Of a stretch of DNA of 64,000 nucleotides, positions 10,925-20,461 are shown piece by piece. How positions within the stretch are numbered: the stretch's first letter is position 1; each line of letters opens with the position of its first letter. This stretch comes from Pseudomonas fluorescens Q2-87 (lineage in GTDB: Bacteria; Pseudomonadota; Gammaproteobacteria; Pseudomonadales; Pseudomonadaceae), in assembly GCF_000281895.1 (NCBI RefSeq), contig NZ_CM001558.1, forward strand, positions 1,120,556-1,184,555, in the 5' to 3' direction. A program made the translations under genes and the position numbers. A model generated the notes under the pieces. It searched no databases. It saw only the letters and a list, made by a program, of their open reading frames with translations, and was not told the origin of the DNA.

Positions 10925-11431
10925 CTACGGACGAATCTCGATCATGGTGCCATCCGGCACCAGGTTCCAGACTTCGCGCATATCCACGTTGCGCATGGCA
11001 ATACAGCCATCGGTCCAGTCCAAGGTGTGGAACAATTGTTCAGGGTTTTCTTCTGAGTCCGGCGTGCCGTGGATCATGATCATGCCCCCCGGCTCCACGC
11101 CTTCGCGGCGGGCGCGGGCGGCGTCGGCGATGTTGGGGTAGGAGATGTGCATCGACAGGTAAAAGCGATCGCTGGTCTTGCGCCAGTCGATCCAGTAGAA
11201 ACCCTCGGGGGTGCGTTTGTCGCCTTCGATCAGCTTGGGCCCTTTCTTGGCGCCTTTGCCCAGGGAAATACGATAGGTCTTGAGCGGCTTGCCGTCGTTG
11301 ATCAATTGCAATTGATGGGCGGACTTGAGCACCAGCACTTTTTCGATGGGCTTGCCGTTATAAGTGCCTACGGCAGAGGCCTGGGACACGGCGGTAAACG
11401 ACAAGCAGAACAGGACAAGCAACCAACGCAT
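10925..11431 (-). CDS. Periplasmic L,D-transpeptidase (YkuD domain)
   Basis: A 168-residue exported protein. A signal peptide (MRWLLVLFCLSFTAVSQASA) precedes a YkuD catalytic domain with the family signature: His in MIMIHGTPDSEEN and the active Cys in DWTDGCIAMRN. L,D-transpeptidases of this ErfK/YbiS type cross-link peptidoglycan (3-3 links) or attach outer-membrane lipoprotein; which of these applies cannot be told. Most family members have S(H/R)GCIR; here it is TDGCIAM, a known variant of the small single-domain class. It is a stand-alone gene, with a REPIN beyond its 3' end and the NUDIX gene upstream on the same strand. Confidence 0.88.
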   Translation of the reverse strand: MRWLLVLFCLSFTAVSQASAVGTYNGKPIEKVLVLKSAHQLQLINDGKPLKTYRISLGKGAKKGPKLIEGDKRTPEGFYWIDWRKTSDRFYLSMHISYPNIADAARARREGVEPGGMIMIHGTPDSEENPEQLFHTLDWTDGCIAMRNVDMREVWNLVPDGTMIEIRP

Positions 11432-11473
11432 TGAAACGATATCCCTAAAGGTGTCGCGGCTATATGGGTTTTG

Positions 11474-12025
11474 TCAGGTATTGGCAGGCTGGGCCAGTGG
11501 CGGAATCGATTCGGATCGCACCGGGTAATCCTCGGCTTGGCGGTCCGCATAGAAATATTCCAGGGTGCGGCCCACCGTGCGGAACGCCAGTTCATCCCAG
11601 GGAATGTCCGCTTCTTCGAACAGTTTCACTTCCAGGCTTTCGGGCCCAGCGGCGAAATCTTCGTCCACCAGCTCGGCGCGGAAGAATACATGCACTTGGC
11701 TGATGTGCGGTACGTCAATCAGCGTATAGATGCTTAAATTTCGCACCCGCGCGCAGGCTTCTTCAGCGGTTTCGCGCACGGCGGCCTGTTCGACCGTCTC
11801 GCCGTTTTCCATGAAGCCCGCCGGCAGCGTCCAGTAACCGCGCCGCGGCTCGATGGCGCGCCGGCACAACAAGACCTTGCTGCCCCAGGTGGGTACGCAA
11901 CCGGCCACAATGTTGGGGTTCTGGTAATGGATGGTGTCGCAGGTGTCGCAAACAAAGCGCAGGCGCGAGTCGCCTTCGGGTATGCGCTGGGTCACCGGGT
12001 TACCGCACTGGCTGCAGAATTTCAT
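11474..12025 (-). CDS. NUDIX hydrolase with N-terminal zinc ribbon
   Basis: 183 residues from the ATG at 12025. The longer open frame upstream (to 12490) is antisense to the next gene and is not used. An N-terminal zinc ribbon has paired cysteines (FCSQCG, then VCDTCDTIHY). A NUDIX box follows (GFMENGETVEQAAVRETAEE, with Cys where the final Gly is usual). Zinc-ribbon NUDIX proteins of this NudC-like kind hydrolyse nucleotide diphosphate derivatives; the substrate is unknown here. It is divergent from the CoA-pyrophosphatase-like NUDIX gene across a 145-base intergenic region, so two unrelated NUDIX genes sit back to back. Confidence 0.88.
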   Translation of the reverse strand: MKFCSQCGNPVTQRIPEGDSRLRFVCDTCDTIHYQNPNIVAGCVPTWGSKVLLCRRAIEPRRGYWTLPAGFMENGETVEQAAVRETAEEACARVRNLSIYTLIDVPHISQVHVFFRAELVDEDFAAGPESLEVKLFEEADIPWDELAFRTVGRTLEYFYADRQAEDYPVRSESIPPLAQPANT

Positions 12026-12170
12026 GCTTGGATTCCTGAATGCTGCGCCTATCTTGGCGTGCGTGGGCCGGTGCGGCAAGTTGTCGTTTCGCGACACAAC
12101 GCGGTGCGGGGGTTGGGCCGCTTGAATGATTGGTGCATGATGCAAGGTAGCGAATAAATCGAGAAGTCTC

Positions 12171-12770
12171 ATGCTGGACGAGCTACTGCATCGAGTAAGC
12201 AACCATACCCCACGTGACCTGCAGGCCGACCGACGTTTCCCTGAAGCTGCCGTGCTGGTGCCGATCACCCGCAGTGACGAACCGGAGCTGGTCCTGACCC
12301 TGCGCGCCAGTGGGCTCTCGACCCATGGCGGCGAGGTGGCGTTCCCCGGCGGGCGCCGCGACCCGGAAGACCCGGACCTGATTTTCACCGCCCTGCGCGA
12401 AGCCGAGGAAGAAATCGGCCTGCCCCCCGGCCTGGTGGAAGTGATCGGCCCGCTCAGCCCGTTGATCTCCCTGCATGGGATCAAGGTCACGCCTTATGTC
12501 GGGGTGATTCCGGACTACGTCGAATATCAGGCCAACGATGCCGAGATCGCCGCGGTGTTCAGCGTGCCGCTGGAGTTTTTCCGCAAGGATCCCCGCGAGC
12601 ACACGCACCGTATCGATTACCAGGGCTGCAGTTGGTACGTGCCCAGCTACCGCTTTGGTGAATACAAGATCTGGGGCCTGACGGCGATCATGATCGTCGA
12701 GCTGGTCAACCTGTTGTTCGACGCGGGTATCGACCTGCACAAACCGCCCAAGAGCTTCATCAATACCTGA
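12171..12770 (+). CDS. CoA pyrophosphatase, NUDIX family (NudL-like)
   Basis: A 199-residue protein. The family-specific motif [20 protein letters not shown] runs into the NUDIX box [20 protein letters not shown] followed by EEIGL. Proteins of this UPF0035/NudL/PCD1 class cleave coenzyme A to 3',5'-ADP and phosphopantetheine. All NUDIX acidic residues are present. It is followed 16 bases later by the gamma carbonic anhydrase gene, with which it probably forms an operon. Confidence 0.9.
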   Translation: MLDELLHRVSNHTPRDLQADRRFPEAAVLVPITRSDEPELVLTLRASGLSTHGGEVAFPGGRRDPEDPDLIFTALREAEEEIGLPPGLVEVIGPLSPLISLHGIKVTPYVGVIPDYVEYQANDAEIAAVFSVPLEFFRKDPREHTHRIDYQGCSWYVPSYRFGEYKIWGLTAIMIVELVNLLFDAGIDLHKPPKSFINT

Positions 12771-12786
12771 TGCCCAGAGGATCCTC

Positions 12787-13311
12787 ATGAAATACCGCTT
12801 GGGCGATGCCCGTGTCGAAACCCACCCACAAAGCTGGGTCGCGCCCAACGCCACGCTGGTGGGCAAGGTCCGCCTCGAAGAGGGCGCCAGCGTGTGGTTC
12901 AACGCCGTGCTGCGCGGCGACAACGAACTGATCCTGATCGGCAAGCACAGCAATGTGCAGGACGGCACAGTGATGCACACCGACATGGGCTTCCCGTTGA
13001 CCATCGGCACCGGCGTGACCATCGGCCACAACGCCATGCTCCATGGCTGCACGGTGGGCGACTACAGTCTCATCGGCATCAACGCGGTGATTCTCAACGG
13101 CGCGAAAATCGGCAAGAACTGCATCATTGGCGCCAACTCGCTGATCGGCGAAGGCAAGGAGATCCCCGACGGGTCCCTGGTGATGGGCTCGCCCGGCAAG
13201 GTGGTGCGGGAATTGACCGAAGCCCAGAAGAAAATGCTCGAGGCCAGCGCGGCCCACTACGTTCATAACGCCCAACGCTATGCGCGCGATCTGGCCGAGC
13301 AGGAACAATGA
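12787..13311 (+). CDS. Gamma-class carbonic anhydrase family protein (YrdA-like)
   Basis: A 174-residue left-handed beta-helix protein with hexapeptide-like repeats ([40 protein letters not shown]). The three zinc-ligand histidines of the family are visible in MHTDMG and GHNAMLHGC. Homologues such as YrdA and PaaY bind metal and may hydrate CO2 or hydrolyse thioesters, so the exact activity is uncertain. It overlaps the next gene by four bases (ATGA). Confidence 0.88.
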   Translation: MKYRLGDARVETHPQSWVAPNATLVGKVRLEEGASVWFNAVLRGDNELILIGKHSNVQDGTVMHTDMGFPLTIGTGVTIGHNAMLHGCTVGDYSLIGINAVILNGAKIGKNCIIGANSLIGEGKEIPDGSLVMGSPGKVVRELTEAQKKMLEASAAHYVHNAQRYARDLAEQEQ

Positions 13312-13517
13312 GCACGCCCGAACGCCCGGTTCGCTCGCCCTGCGTGAATGTCTGCGCGCTGGACGAGGACGACATCTGCACCGGCTGCCAGCGCACCGTG
13401 ACGGAAATCACCCGCTGGAGCCGGATGGACAATGACGAGCGGCGCGGCGTCTTGGCGTTGTGTCATGAACGGGCCAAGGCCAGTGGGTTGGTGTGGATGT
13501 TGCCTGCACGGCCTTGA
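13308..13517 (+). CDS. DUF1289 small cysteine-rich protein
   Basis: A 69-residue protein whose ATG overlaps the stop of the carbonic-anhydrase-like gene. It has four cysteines in the DUF1289 arrangement ([20 protein letters not shown]) followed by a WSRM motif, probably a small metal- or iron–sulphur-binding module. Function is unknown. A type A REPIN starts 26 bases after the stop. Confidence 0.85.
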   Translation: MSTPERPVRSPCVNVCALDEDDICTGCQRTVTEITRWSRMDNDERRGVLALCHERAKASGLVWMLPARP

Positions 13518-13542
13518 TATCTATTTGTGTACACACCCCCTG

Positions 13543-13666
13543 TGGCGAGGGAGCTTGCTCCCGCTGGGCTGCGAAGCAGCCCCAATAACACTCTGGCAAC
13601 TCGGTGCGGCTGGCAGATCCGAGGGGGGCTGCTGCGCAGCCCAGCGGGAGCAAGCTCCCTCGCCAC
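13543..13666. repeat. Type A REPIN between convergent genes
   Basis: Complete paired element filling the gap between the DUF1289 gene (plus strand) and the membrane-protein gene (minus strand). In this position it could serve as a bidirectional transcript end. Confidence 0.9.
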
Positions 13667-13675
13667 AAAGATATT

Positions 13676-14344
13676 TCACACGGCTTTAGATGGCCGCCGC
13701 CCCAACCACCGATCCAACCCCACCACCGCCAGCGCAATCCCGACAAACCCCAACCAAATCCCCCCGGCATTGATGAACACCTGTGGATAACCCAGGTTCG
13801 CCACGTCGATGAAAGGGTAGGGGTAAGCCGCCAGTAAATCCCCCCGTAGCAACACATAGCCGAAATACACCAAGGGATAGATCACCCAAAGCCCGATGTG
13901 GCCCAGGCGCAAAGTGCCTTTGGGCACCCACAGCCACCAATAGATGAGGTACAGCAGCGGCACCACGTCGTGCAGCAACTCGTCGGCCACGAACTGCCAG
14001 CCTCCGGGTTGCCACAGGTGTCGCAACAGCAGGTTATAGGCGAGGCTGACCAGGGCGATGCTGACGGCGATGCCGCTGCGAACACTGGGCAGCAGGAACC
14101 AGCGGCGGGCGCTGGATTCGCGTGGGGTCAGCTCCCACGTCAGCACCACCGCCACCAGCGTATTGGTCAGCACAGTGAAGAAGCTGAAAAAGTTCACCAG
14201 CCCGCCCAGTAGGCTGGCACCCAACGTCCAGCGGCCGATCAGGATCAGGTACAGCTGAATGCTCAAGCCCGCCCAACCCAGCAGCGCCGCGACCGACACG
14301 AAACGCTGGCGCAGCGTGAGGCGACGAGCGACGCCCGTGTCCAT
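13676..14344 (-). CDS. Pr6Pr-family integral membrane protein
   Basis: A 222-residue hydrophobic protein with about six membrane segments (for example FVSVAALLGWAGLSIQLYLI and FFSFFTVLTNTLVAVVLTW). It resembles the Pr6Pr/FAR-17a membrane proteins common in Pseudomonas. The segment HLWQPGGWQFVADELLHDVV carries conserved-looking His residues between helices. Function is unknown. It ends 10 bases from a REPIN and lies three bases downstream of the VF530 gene, so the two may be co-transcribed. Confidence 0.75.
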   Translation of the reverse strand: MDTGVARRLTLRQRFVSVAALLGWAGLSIQLYLILIGRWTLGASLLGGLVNFFSFFTVLTNTLVAVVLTWELTPRESSARRWFLLPSVRSGIAVSIALVSLAYNLLLRHLWQPGGWQFVADELLHDVVPLLYLIYWWLWVPKGTLRLGHIGLWVIYPLVYFGYVLLRGDLLAAYPYPFIDVANLGYPQVFINAGGIWLGFVGIALAVVGLDRWLGRRPSKAV

Positions 14345-14347
14345 GGC

Positions 14348-14578
14348 TCAAACCGGCCGTTTAGTGCGCATCAATTTGATGTACAGGCGCTCGACCTTCT
14401 CCCGTGCCCACGGCGTCTTGCGCAGGAAGGTCAGGCTCGACTTGATGCTCGGGTCGCTCTTGAAGCAACGAATATCGATGCGTTCGGCCAGGCCCGACCA
14501 CTCGTAATGCTGCACCAGCGTGTTGAGGATCTGCTCCAGCGTCACGCCGTGCAGCGGGTTGTTGTTCGGTTCGGTCAT
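14348..14578 (-). CDS. VF530-family small DNA-binding protein (DUF2132)
   Basis: A 76-residue protein matching the VF530 family: [40 protein letters not shown] and a C-terminal [15 protein letters not shown]. Family members are described as small, conserved, putative DNA-binding proteins with an all-alpha fold; no phenotype is assigned. It is probably co-transcribed with the membrane-protein gene that follows. Confidence 0.88.
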   Translation of the reverse strand: MTEPNNNPLHGVTLEQILNTLVQHYEWSGLAERIDIRCFKSDPSIKSSLTFLRKTPWAREKVERLYIKLMRTKRPV

Positions 14579-14843
14579 GGGAGGCCTTCGGGCGAAAAGG
14601 GGGTAAAGCCGCGCACCTTAGCCGAGGTGCCGTTGTGGTGGAAGCATAGCCTTCGCCGTCGCCTCGCAGACCGTTGCCCTGTGGGGGCGCACTGTTACCG
14701 AATCCGAGATGATCCATGTCAGTAAAAACGCTTTCTCTATTGGAAACAGAACTTTATCCTTGCGCCGCTTGCTGAAACGTTTCTTTGGCCGGGCTAGAGC
14801 TGTTTTACAGCACTTCAATTTCCAGGCAAGACAGCGCTGTCCT

Positions 14844-14931
14844 GTGGGAGCGGGCTTGCTCGCGAAAGCGGTTTTTCCATTCAGCCCTTGGTTGACTGAT
14901 CCGACGCATTCGCGAGCAAGCCCGCTCCCAC
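14844..14931. repeat. Type B REPIN
   Basis: Opens GTGGGAGCGGGCTTGCTCGCGAAAG and closes CGCGAGCAAGCCCGCTCCCAC. It lies in the 463-base gap between VF530 and gcd. Apart from this element and the gcd ribosome binding site nothing else is recognisable in that gap. Confidence 0.9.
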
Positions 14932-15041
14932 AGGGACGCTGCCAACCGAATTTGCTTTTTTCAACTGAACCATGCCCGCGCAGGATCGTCATCTAAAGTG
15001 ACTACCTGCGGGGACTCTTTAAACATCACGGAGAACACACT

Positions 15042-17456
15042 ATGAGCGCTGAGGGTGCTTTGAGTCGAAGCCGTCTGCTACCGAGCTTGCTCGGCATTCT
15101 GCTTCTATTGATGGGCCTGGCCCTGCTGGCCGGGGGTGTCAAGCTGAGCACGCTTGGCGGTTCGTGGTATTACCTGCTGGCCGGTATCGGCCTGGCGCTG
15201 ACTGGCGTGCTGCTGATCATGGCCCGTCGCGCGGCCCTGGGCCTGTACGCGCTGGTGCTGTTCGCCAGCACCGTGTGGGCCTTATGGGAAGTGGGCCTGG
15301 ACTGGTGGCAACTGGTGCCGCGCCTGGCAATGTTGTTTGCCCTCGGCATCGTCCTGTTGTTGCCGTGGTTCCGCCGTCCGCTGCTGACCACCGATGCCTC
15401 GCCCATGGGCACCCGTGCCCTGGGCGCCGCCGTGGTGATTGCCGGTATCGCCGCACTGGCCAGCCAATTCACCAACCCGGGTGAAATCAAAGGCCAACTG
15501 GACCGCGACGCCGTGCCAGGCATGACCAACACCGCACCGGCCATGCAGGACGGTGACTGGAATTCCTATGGCCGCAGCGCCCACGGCGACCGTTACTCGC
15601 CGCTGGCGCAGATCACCCCGCAAAACGTCAGCAAGCTGAAAGAAGCCTGGACGTTCCGCACCGGCGATCTGCCAGGGCCGAACGACCCGGGCGAGACCAC
15701 GGCGGAAAACACCCCGCTGAAGGTCAACGGCATGCTTTACGTATGCACGCCCCACAGCCAGGTAATTGCCCTGGAGCCGGAAACCGGCAAGGAAATCTGG
15801 CGTTTCGATCCGAAACTTTCCACGCAAAAAGCGGAAAACTTCAAGGGTTGGGCCCACATGACCTGCCGTGGCGTGAGCTATCACGATGACGCCGTGTACG
15901 CCTCGGCCGAACAGAGCCCGACCGGCACCGCCAGCACCACGCCGGCCAGCACCGTATGCCCTCGGCGGATCTTCCTGCCGACCGCCGACACGCGCCTGAT
16001 CGCCCTCAATGCCGACACTGGCAAGATGTGCGAAGACTTCGGCGACAAAGGCCAGATCGACCTGAGCGCCAACATCGGCGGCTTCACGGCCGGTGGCTAC
16101 TACTCCACCTCGCCACCGGCGGTGACCCAGAATCTGGTAGTCATCGGCGGCCACGTCACCGATAACGTCTCCACCGACGAGCCAAGCGGTGTGATCCGCG
16201 CCTACGACGTGCACACCGGCAAGCTGGTATGGAATTGGGACAGCGGCAACCCGGACGACACCACGCCGATTGCCGAAGGCCAGACCTACACCCGCAACTC
16301 GCCGAACATGTGGTCCATGTTCAGCGTCGATGAAAAACTCGGCATGCTCTACCTGCCGATGGGCAACCAGACCCCTGACCAGTTCGGCGGCCTGCGCACT
16401 CCGGAGTCGGAAAAATATTCCGCCGGCCTGACTGCCCTGGACATCGCCACCGGCAAGGTGCGCTGGTACTTCCAGTTCACTCACCACGACCTGTGGGACA
16501 TGGACGTGGGCGGTCAACCGACCCTGATGGACATGAAGACCGCCGACGGCGTCAAACCGGCAGTACTGGCATCGACCAAGCAGGGCAGCATCTACGTGCT
16601 GGACCGCAGCAATGGCCAGCCGATCATCCCGATCAAGGAAATCCCGGTGCCGCAAGGCGCGGTGGAAGGCGATCACACCTCGCCGACCCAACCGATGTCC
16701 GACCTGAACTTCGTGCCGCCGGTCCTCAAGGAACGCGACATGTGGGGCGTGACCCCGTTCGACCAGATGCTGTGCCGGATCGACTTCAAGTCGCTGCGCT
16801 ATGACGGCATGTTCACGCCGCCGTCGCTGCAAGGCTCGATTGTCTACCCGGGCAACTTCGGTGTGTTCGATTGGGGTGGCATCTCGGTTGACCCCGTGCG
16901 CCAGATTGCCTTCGTCAACCCGAGCTACATGGCGTTCAAGTCCAAGCTCGTGCCGGCGACAGAAGTGGCCGGTGGCCCGGGTCGCAAGAGCGAAACCGAA
17001 GGCGTGCAGCCAAACAAGGGCGCGCCCTATGGCGTGATCCTCGAAGCGTTGCTCTCGCCCATGGGCCTGCCTTGCCAGGCGCCGGCCTGGGGTTACGTGG
17101 CGGCGGTGGACCTGACCAACAACAAGACCCTGTGGAAGCACAAGAACGGCACCGTGCGTGACAGTTCGCCGGTACCGATCCCGCTGAGCATGGGCGTGCC
17201 GAGCCTCGGTGGTACGTTCACCACGGCCGGCGGCCTGGCGTTCCTCAGCGGTACGCTTGACCAGTACCTGCGCGCCTATGATGTGAAAAACGGCAAGCAA
17301 CTGTGGGAAGGCCGCCTGCCAGCCGGCGCCCAGACCACGCCGATGACCTACACCGGCAAGGACGGCAAGCAATATGTGCTGGTCGTCGCCGGCGGCCACG
17401 GTTCCCTGGGCACCAAGCAGGGTGACTATGTGATCGCCTACAAACTGCCGGATTAA
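15042..17456 (+). CDS. gcd: Membrane-bound PQQ-dependent glucose dehydrogenase
   Basis: An 804-residue quinoprotein that oxidises glucose to gluconolactone at the periplasmic face of the inner membrane and passes electrons to ubiquinone. Residues ~1–145 hold five hydrophobic segments (from LPSLLGILLLLMGLALLAGG). The rest is the PQQ beta-propeller, beginning with DGDWNSYGRSAHGDRYSPLA and including tryptophan-docking-like repeats (ALEPETGKEIWRFDPK, ALDIATGKVRWYFQFTHHDL) and VDLTNNKTLWKHKNG. The length matches other Pseudomonas Gcd proteins. It drives gluconate production, which in this genus underlies phosphate solubilisation and the direct oxidative route of glucose use. A Shine-Dalgarno (ACGGAGAA) precedes the ATG and a terminator follows the stop. 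Confidence 0.97.
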   Translation: MSAEGALSRSRLLPSLLGILLLLMGLALLAGGVKLSTLGGSWYYLLAGIGLALTGVLLIMARRAALGLYALVLFASTVWALWEVGLDWWQLVPRLAMLFALGIVLLLPWFRRPLLTTDASPMGTRALGAAVVIAGIAALASQFTNPGEIKGQLDRDAVPGMTNTAPAMQDGDWNSYGRSAHGDRYSPLAQITPQNVSKLKEAWTFRTGDLPGPNDPGETTAENTPLKVNGMLYVCTPHSQVIALEPETGKEIWRFDPKLSTQKAENFKGWAHMTCRGVSYHDDAVYASAEQSPTGTASTTPASTVCPRRIFLPTADTRLIALNADTGKMCEDFGDKGQIDLSANIGGFTAGGYYSTSPPAVTQNLVVIGGHVTDNVSTDEPSGVIRAYDVHTGKLVWNWDSGNPDDTTPIAEGQTYTRNSPNMWSMFSVDEKLGMLYLPMGNQTPDQFGGLRTPESEKYSAGLTALDIATGKVRWYFQFTHHDLWDMDVGGQPTLMDMKTADGVKPAVLASTKQGSIYVLDRSNGQPIIPIKEIPVPQGAVEGDHTSPTQPMSDLNFVPPVLKERDMWGVTPFDQMLCRIDFKSLRYDGMFTPPSLQGSIVYPGNFGVFDWGGISVDPVRQIAFVNPSYMAFKSKLVPATEVAGGPGRKSETEGVQPNKGAPYGVILEALLSPMGLPCQAPAWGYVAAVDLTNNKTLWKHKNGTVRDSSPVPIPLSMGVPSLGGTFTTAGGLAFLSGTLDQYLRAYDVKNGKQLWEGRLPAGAQTTPMTYTGKDGKQYVLVVAGGHGSLGTKQGDYVIAYKLPD

Positions 17457-17473
17457 GCCCGACCGGCACCCAT

Positions 17474-17510
17474 AAAAAAGGCGACACCTTTGCGGGTGTC
17501 GCCTTTTTTA
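17474..17510 (+). terminator. Rho-independent terminator of gcd
   Basis: Long perfect stem AAAAAAGGCGACACC–tttgc–GGGTGTCGCCTTTTTT, 18 bases after the gcd stop. The A-run and T-run make it potentially bidirectional, although no gene faces it closely from the other side. Confidence 0.9.
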
Positions 17511-17530
17511 TGGCTTCAATTTCACATAGC

Positions 17531-17679
17531 GTGGCGAGGGAGCTTGCTCTGCTTTCGTGGCGAGGGAGCTTGCTCCCGCTGGGCTGCGCAGCAGCCCCCT
17601 GGATTTTCCAGACACACAGAGTCGCCTGGGAATATTTGAGGCCGCTGCGCGCCCCAGCGGGAGCAAGCTCCCTCGCCAC
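17531..17679. repeat. Type A REPIN with a duplicated first arm
   Basis: A 20-base copy of the outer arm (GTGGCGAGGGAGCTTGCTCT, 17531–17550) precedes a complete REPIN at 17557–17679. The extra arm looks like slippage or a partial second insertion. Confidence 0.88.
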
Positions 17680-17695
17680 GGGGGGTGTGCCAGCC

Positions 17696-18877
17696 TTACA
17701 ACTCGATCTTCACCGCCTGCGAAGCCCGGGTTGCCTTGGCGCGGGCGGTTTCGATGGATTCGTCGCGGGCCAGGGCCACGCCCAGGCGACGCTGGCCGTT
17801 GACTTCCGGTTTGCCGAACAGGCGCAGGGCAGTGTCCGGTTCGCTCAGGGCGGCGCCGAGGTTGGCGAAAGCGGTCTGGGTCGACTGGCCTTCCACCAGG
17901 ATCACCGCCGAAGCCGAAGGCCCGAACTGACGTATCAACGGGATCGGCAGGCCGAGAATCGCGCGGGCGTGCAGGGCGAACTGCGACAGGTCCTGGGAAA
18001 TCAGCGTCACCAGGCCAGTGTCGTGGGGGCGTGGCGAAACTTCGCTGAACCACACCTGGTCACCCTTGATGAACAGCTCGACGCCAAACAGGCCACGACC
18101 ACCCAGGGCCTCGGTCACCGCTTTGGCGACGCGCTCGGATTCAGCCAGGGCTACCGGGCTCATGGCCTGGGGCTGCCAGGATTCCTGATAGTCGCCTTTC
18201 TCCTGACGGTGGCCGACCGGCGCGCAGAAGGTGGTGCCGCCAATATGACGCACGGTGAGCAAGGTGATTTCATAATCGAAATCGATAAAACCTTCGATGA
18301 TCACCCGGCCCTTGCCGGCCCGGCCGCCTTCCTGGGCGTAATCCCAGGCTTTCTGCACGTCATCGACGCTGCGCAGCAGGCTCTGGCCCTTGCCCGATGA
18401 ACTCATCACCGGCTTGACCACGCACGGGAAACCCAGGGTCTCGACGGCCGTGCGGTAGTCTTCGACGGTGTCGGCGAAGAAATATGGCGAAGTCGGCAGA
18501 CCCAGCTCTTCAGCGGCCAGGCGACGGATGCCTTCACGGTTCATGGTCAGCTGCGCGGCGCGGGCGGTGGGGATCACGGTGAAGCCTTCGGCCTCCAGTT
18601 CCACCAGGGTCGCGGTGGCGATGGCTTCGATTTCCGGCACGATGAAGTGCGGCTTCTCGGCCTCGATCACGGCACGCAGGGCGGCGCCGTCGAGCATGTT
18701 GATCACATGGCTGCGGTGGGCCACTTGCATGGCCGGCGCGTTGGCGTAGCGATCCACGGCAATCACTTCAACGCCCAGGCGTTGCAGTTCGATCACCACT
18801 TCCTTGCCCAGCTCACCGCTGCCACACAACAAAACGCGGGTCGCGGTGGGCGACAATGGAGTTCCGATACGGGTCAT
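17696..18877 (-). CDS. purT: Formate-dependent phosphoribosylglycinamide formyltransferase 2
   Basis: A 393-residue ATP-grasp enzyme that makes formyl-GAR from GAR, formate and ATP, the folate-independent version of the PurN step. The start is set at the ATG at 18877 ([20 protein letters not shown]); the longer frame upstream crosses the neighbouring gene. Motifs: nucleotide-fold [20 protein letters not shown]-grasp [19 protein letters not shown] and [17 protein letters not shown], and metal site [23 protein letters not shown] residues near 18010 (here [13 protein letters not shown]). Length is normal and no residue looks lost. Confidence 0.96.
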   Translation of the reverse strand: MTRIGTPLSPTATRVLLCGSGELGKEVVIELQRLGVEVIAVDRYANAPAMQVAHRSHVINMLDGAALRAVIEAEKPHFIVPEIEAIATATLVELEAEGFTVIPTARAAQLTMNREGIRRLAAEELGLPTSPYFFADTVEDYRTAVETLGFPCVVKPVMSSSGKGQSLLRSVDDVQKAWDYAQEGGRAGKGRVIIEGFIDFDYEITLLTVRHIGGTTFCAPVGHRQEKGDYQESWQPQAMSPVALAESERVAKAVTEALGGRGLFGVELFIKGDQVWFSEVSPRPHDTGLVTLISQDLSQFALHARAILGLPIPLIRQFGPSASAVILVEGQSTQTAFANLGAALSEPDTALRLFGKPEVNGQRRLGVALARDESIETARAKATRASQAVKIEL

Positions 18878-18978
18878 CTGAAGGTCCTCAAACAGGAGCG
18901 GATCATCGAGGGGCGCGCGCCGGGCGAGCTTCCCATGGGAGAAAGCGCGGCATTTTACATGAACCGCGGGGTTTGGCT

Positions 18979-19446
18979 TCAGCTGGCGACGGTTTGCTTG
19001 CGTAAACGCCAGGCCATGATCAGCCAGACAGCCGTGACCCCGGCGAATTTCGAGGCCAGGGCGGTGATCACCACGGCCGGCGTCAGGGCGTCGATCAGGC
19101 CGAAGAAAATGAACGTATCCAGGGGAATGCTCAAGGCCGAGCTGATCCACAGCCGGTCATGCAACGGGCGTTTGGTGATGGTGAACACCAGCCAGTCGAT
19201 GCACTCCGACACGGCGAACGCGGTGGCGCTGGCCAAGGCAATGGTCGGGTCCGACGTGGCGTAGGACAACACCAGCGCCGCCAGCATCGCCGCGATGGCG
19301 CCATGGCCGAAGCGGGTCTGCACCATGTCCCGCAGGATAAACACCAGCCCACCCCACGCCGACCAGATGATGTCCAGGTGCGGTGCGGCGGAAAACGCGA
19401 AGTTGATCAGCACGACGCTGCTGATGTAGGCGATCAGGAAGAGCAT
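18979..19446 (-). CDS. VUT-family membrane protein (queuosine-precursor-transporter-like)
   Basis: A 155-residue protein from the ATG at 19446 ([20 protein letters not shown]), with about five membrane segments. It has the [17 protein letters not shown] motif typical of the DUF165/VUT (YhhQ-like) family, whose characterised members import preQ0/preQ1. This one is shorter than E. coli YhhQ and belongs to the short VUT type, so its substrate is uncertain. No preQ1 riboswitch was recognised upstream; a REPIN begins 59 bases before the start. The frame extending past 19446 runs into that REPIN and is rejected. Confidence 0.75.
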   Translation of the reverse strand: MLFLIAYISSVVLINFAFSAAPHLDIIWSAWGGLVFILRDMVQTRFGHGAIAAMLAALVLSYATSDPTIALASATAFAVSECIDWLVFTITKRPLHDRLWISSALSIPLDTFIFFGLIDALTPAVVITALASKFAGVTAVWLIMAWRLRKQTVAS

Positions 19447-19504
19447 GGGGTGGGGATCTCTGGTGGGGTGTCGGGTAAAACTCTCAAGGGCAACGATAGC
19501 CCCC

Positions 19505-19635
19505 GTGGCGAGGGAGCTTGCTCCCGCTGGGCCGCGAAGCGGCCCCAAATCCAGGCAACTCGGTGGATCAGGTTGATTGAGTGGCTTTGAGAGGGGGCTG
19601 CTGCGCAGCCCAGCGGGAGCAAGCTCCCTCGCCAC
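19505..19635. repeat. Type A REPIN
   Basis: Complete element between the VUT-family gene and the siderophore-interacting protein gene. The inner sequence differs from other copies (CAACTCGGTGGATCAGGTTG). Confidence 0.9.
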
Positions 19636-19675
19636 GGGGCTTGTGTTCAGCCAATAGGGGCCAGAACACCGTCCG

Positions 19676-20461
19676 TCAATCCTCCTCGCTACCCTCCGCC
19701 TTCCAATACCCCACAGCCTTCACGAAATCCTGATCCAAGCCTTTCTCCTCCAGCAACACCTTGCGAATCTGCCGCGACACCTTGCTTTCGGTCGCAACCC
19801 AGGCGTACAGCTTGCCGTCGGGGATATCCAACTGTTGCACGGTGGTCAGCAGGTTGTTCTGGCGGCCTTCGCGCAACACCCAGATCACTTGCAACTGCGC
19901 CGGGCTCTTGAGGACCTGCTGCTCGGCGCCGTTTTCCACTTTCACCACCACCAGGGCACGCCGGTTCGGCGCCAGGCCTTCGAGGCGGCGGGCGATGGCG
20001 GGCAGGGCGGTTTCGTCGCCGATCAGCAGGTAACTGTCGAAAATGTCCGGCACGACCATCGAGCCCCGTGGCCCGGCGATATACAGGTATTGCCCGGGCG
20101 CCGCCTGGGCTGCCCAGGTCGAGGCAGGGCCATCGCCGTGGAGCACGAAATCGATGACCAGCTCCAGGCTGTCCAGGTCATAGCTGCGCGGGGTGTAGTC
20201 GCGCATTTCCGGCATCGGACCCTGGGCCTTGCCGGCGCTGGGGTTGAAATTTTCCAGGGCGGCGTGTTCCTCGGCGCTCTGCGGGAACAGCAGCTTCACG
20301 TGATCATCCGTGCCCAGGCTGACGAACCCGGCCAGTTCCGACCCGCCGACGGTGATGCGGCGCATGCGCGGGGTCAGGTCTTGCACCCGCAGCACTTGCA
20401 GGCGGCGACGCTTGATCTCGTGGTTGACGCGGTGAATGGTATTTGGATCGACATCAGTCAT
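19676..20461 (-). CDS. Siderophore-interacting ferric reductase (ViuB/NfeF-like)
   Basis: A 261-residue FAD-dependent reductase of the SIP family, which releases iron from ferric siderophores in the cytosol. The start is the ATG at 20461 (MTDVDPNTIHRVNHEIKRR). FAD-binding motif MRDYTPRSYDLDSLELVIDF, then GPASTWAAQAAPGQYLYIAGPRGS, a NAD(P)-domain ALPAIARRLEGL and AWVATESKVSRQIRKVL are all present. It overlaps the upstream PadR-type regulator by four bases, the arrangement of a reductase with its metal-responsive repressor (compare E. coli YqjH/NfeF and YqjI/NfeR). Iron or nickel control is therefore inferred, not shown. Confidence 0.9.
   Translation of the reverse strand: MTDVDPNTIHRVNHEIKRRRLQVLRVQDLTPRMRRITVGGSELAGFVSLGTDDHVKLLFPQSAEEHAALENFNPSAGKAQGPMPEMRDYTPRSYDLDSLELVIDFVLHGDGPASTWAAQAAPGQYLYIAGPRGSMVVPDIFDSYLLIGDETALPAIARRLEGLAPNRRALVVVKVENGAEQQVLKSPAQLQVIWVLREGRQNNLLTTVQQLDIPDGKLYAWVATESKVSRQIRKVLLEEKGLDQDFVKAVGYWKAEGSEED

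Noticed and set aside
12026..12490. N-terminal extension of the zinc-ribbon NUDIX frame
   Set aside because: The extension is antisense to the neighbouring CoA pyrophosphatase gene; the zinc ribbon begins at 12025.
15282..17399. 705-codon open frame on the minus strand opposite gcd
   Set aside because: Exact antisense shadow of a secure gene; the composition (Arg/His/Gly/Val-rich, no recognisable domain) is typical of GC-rich reverse frames.
19447..19504. Possible preQ1 riboswitch before the VUT-family gene
   Set aside because: The 58-base leader has no recognisable preQ1 aptamer and is bounded by a REPIN.
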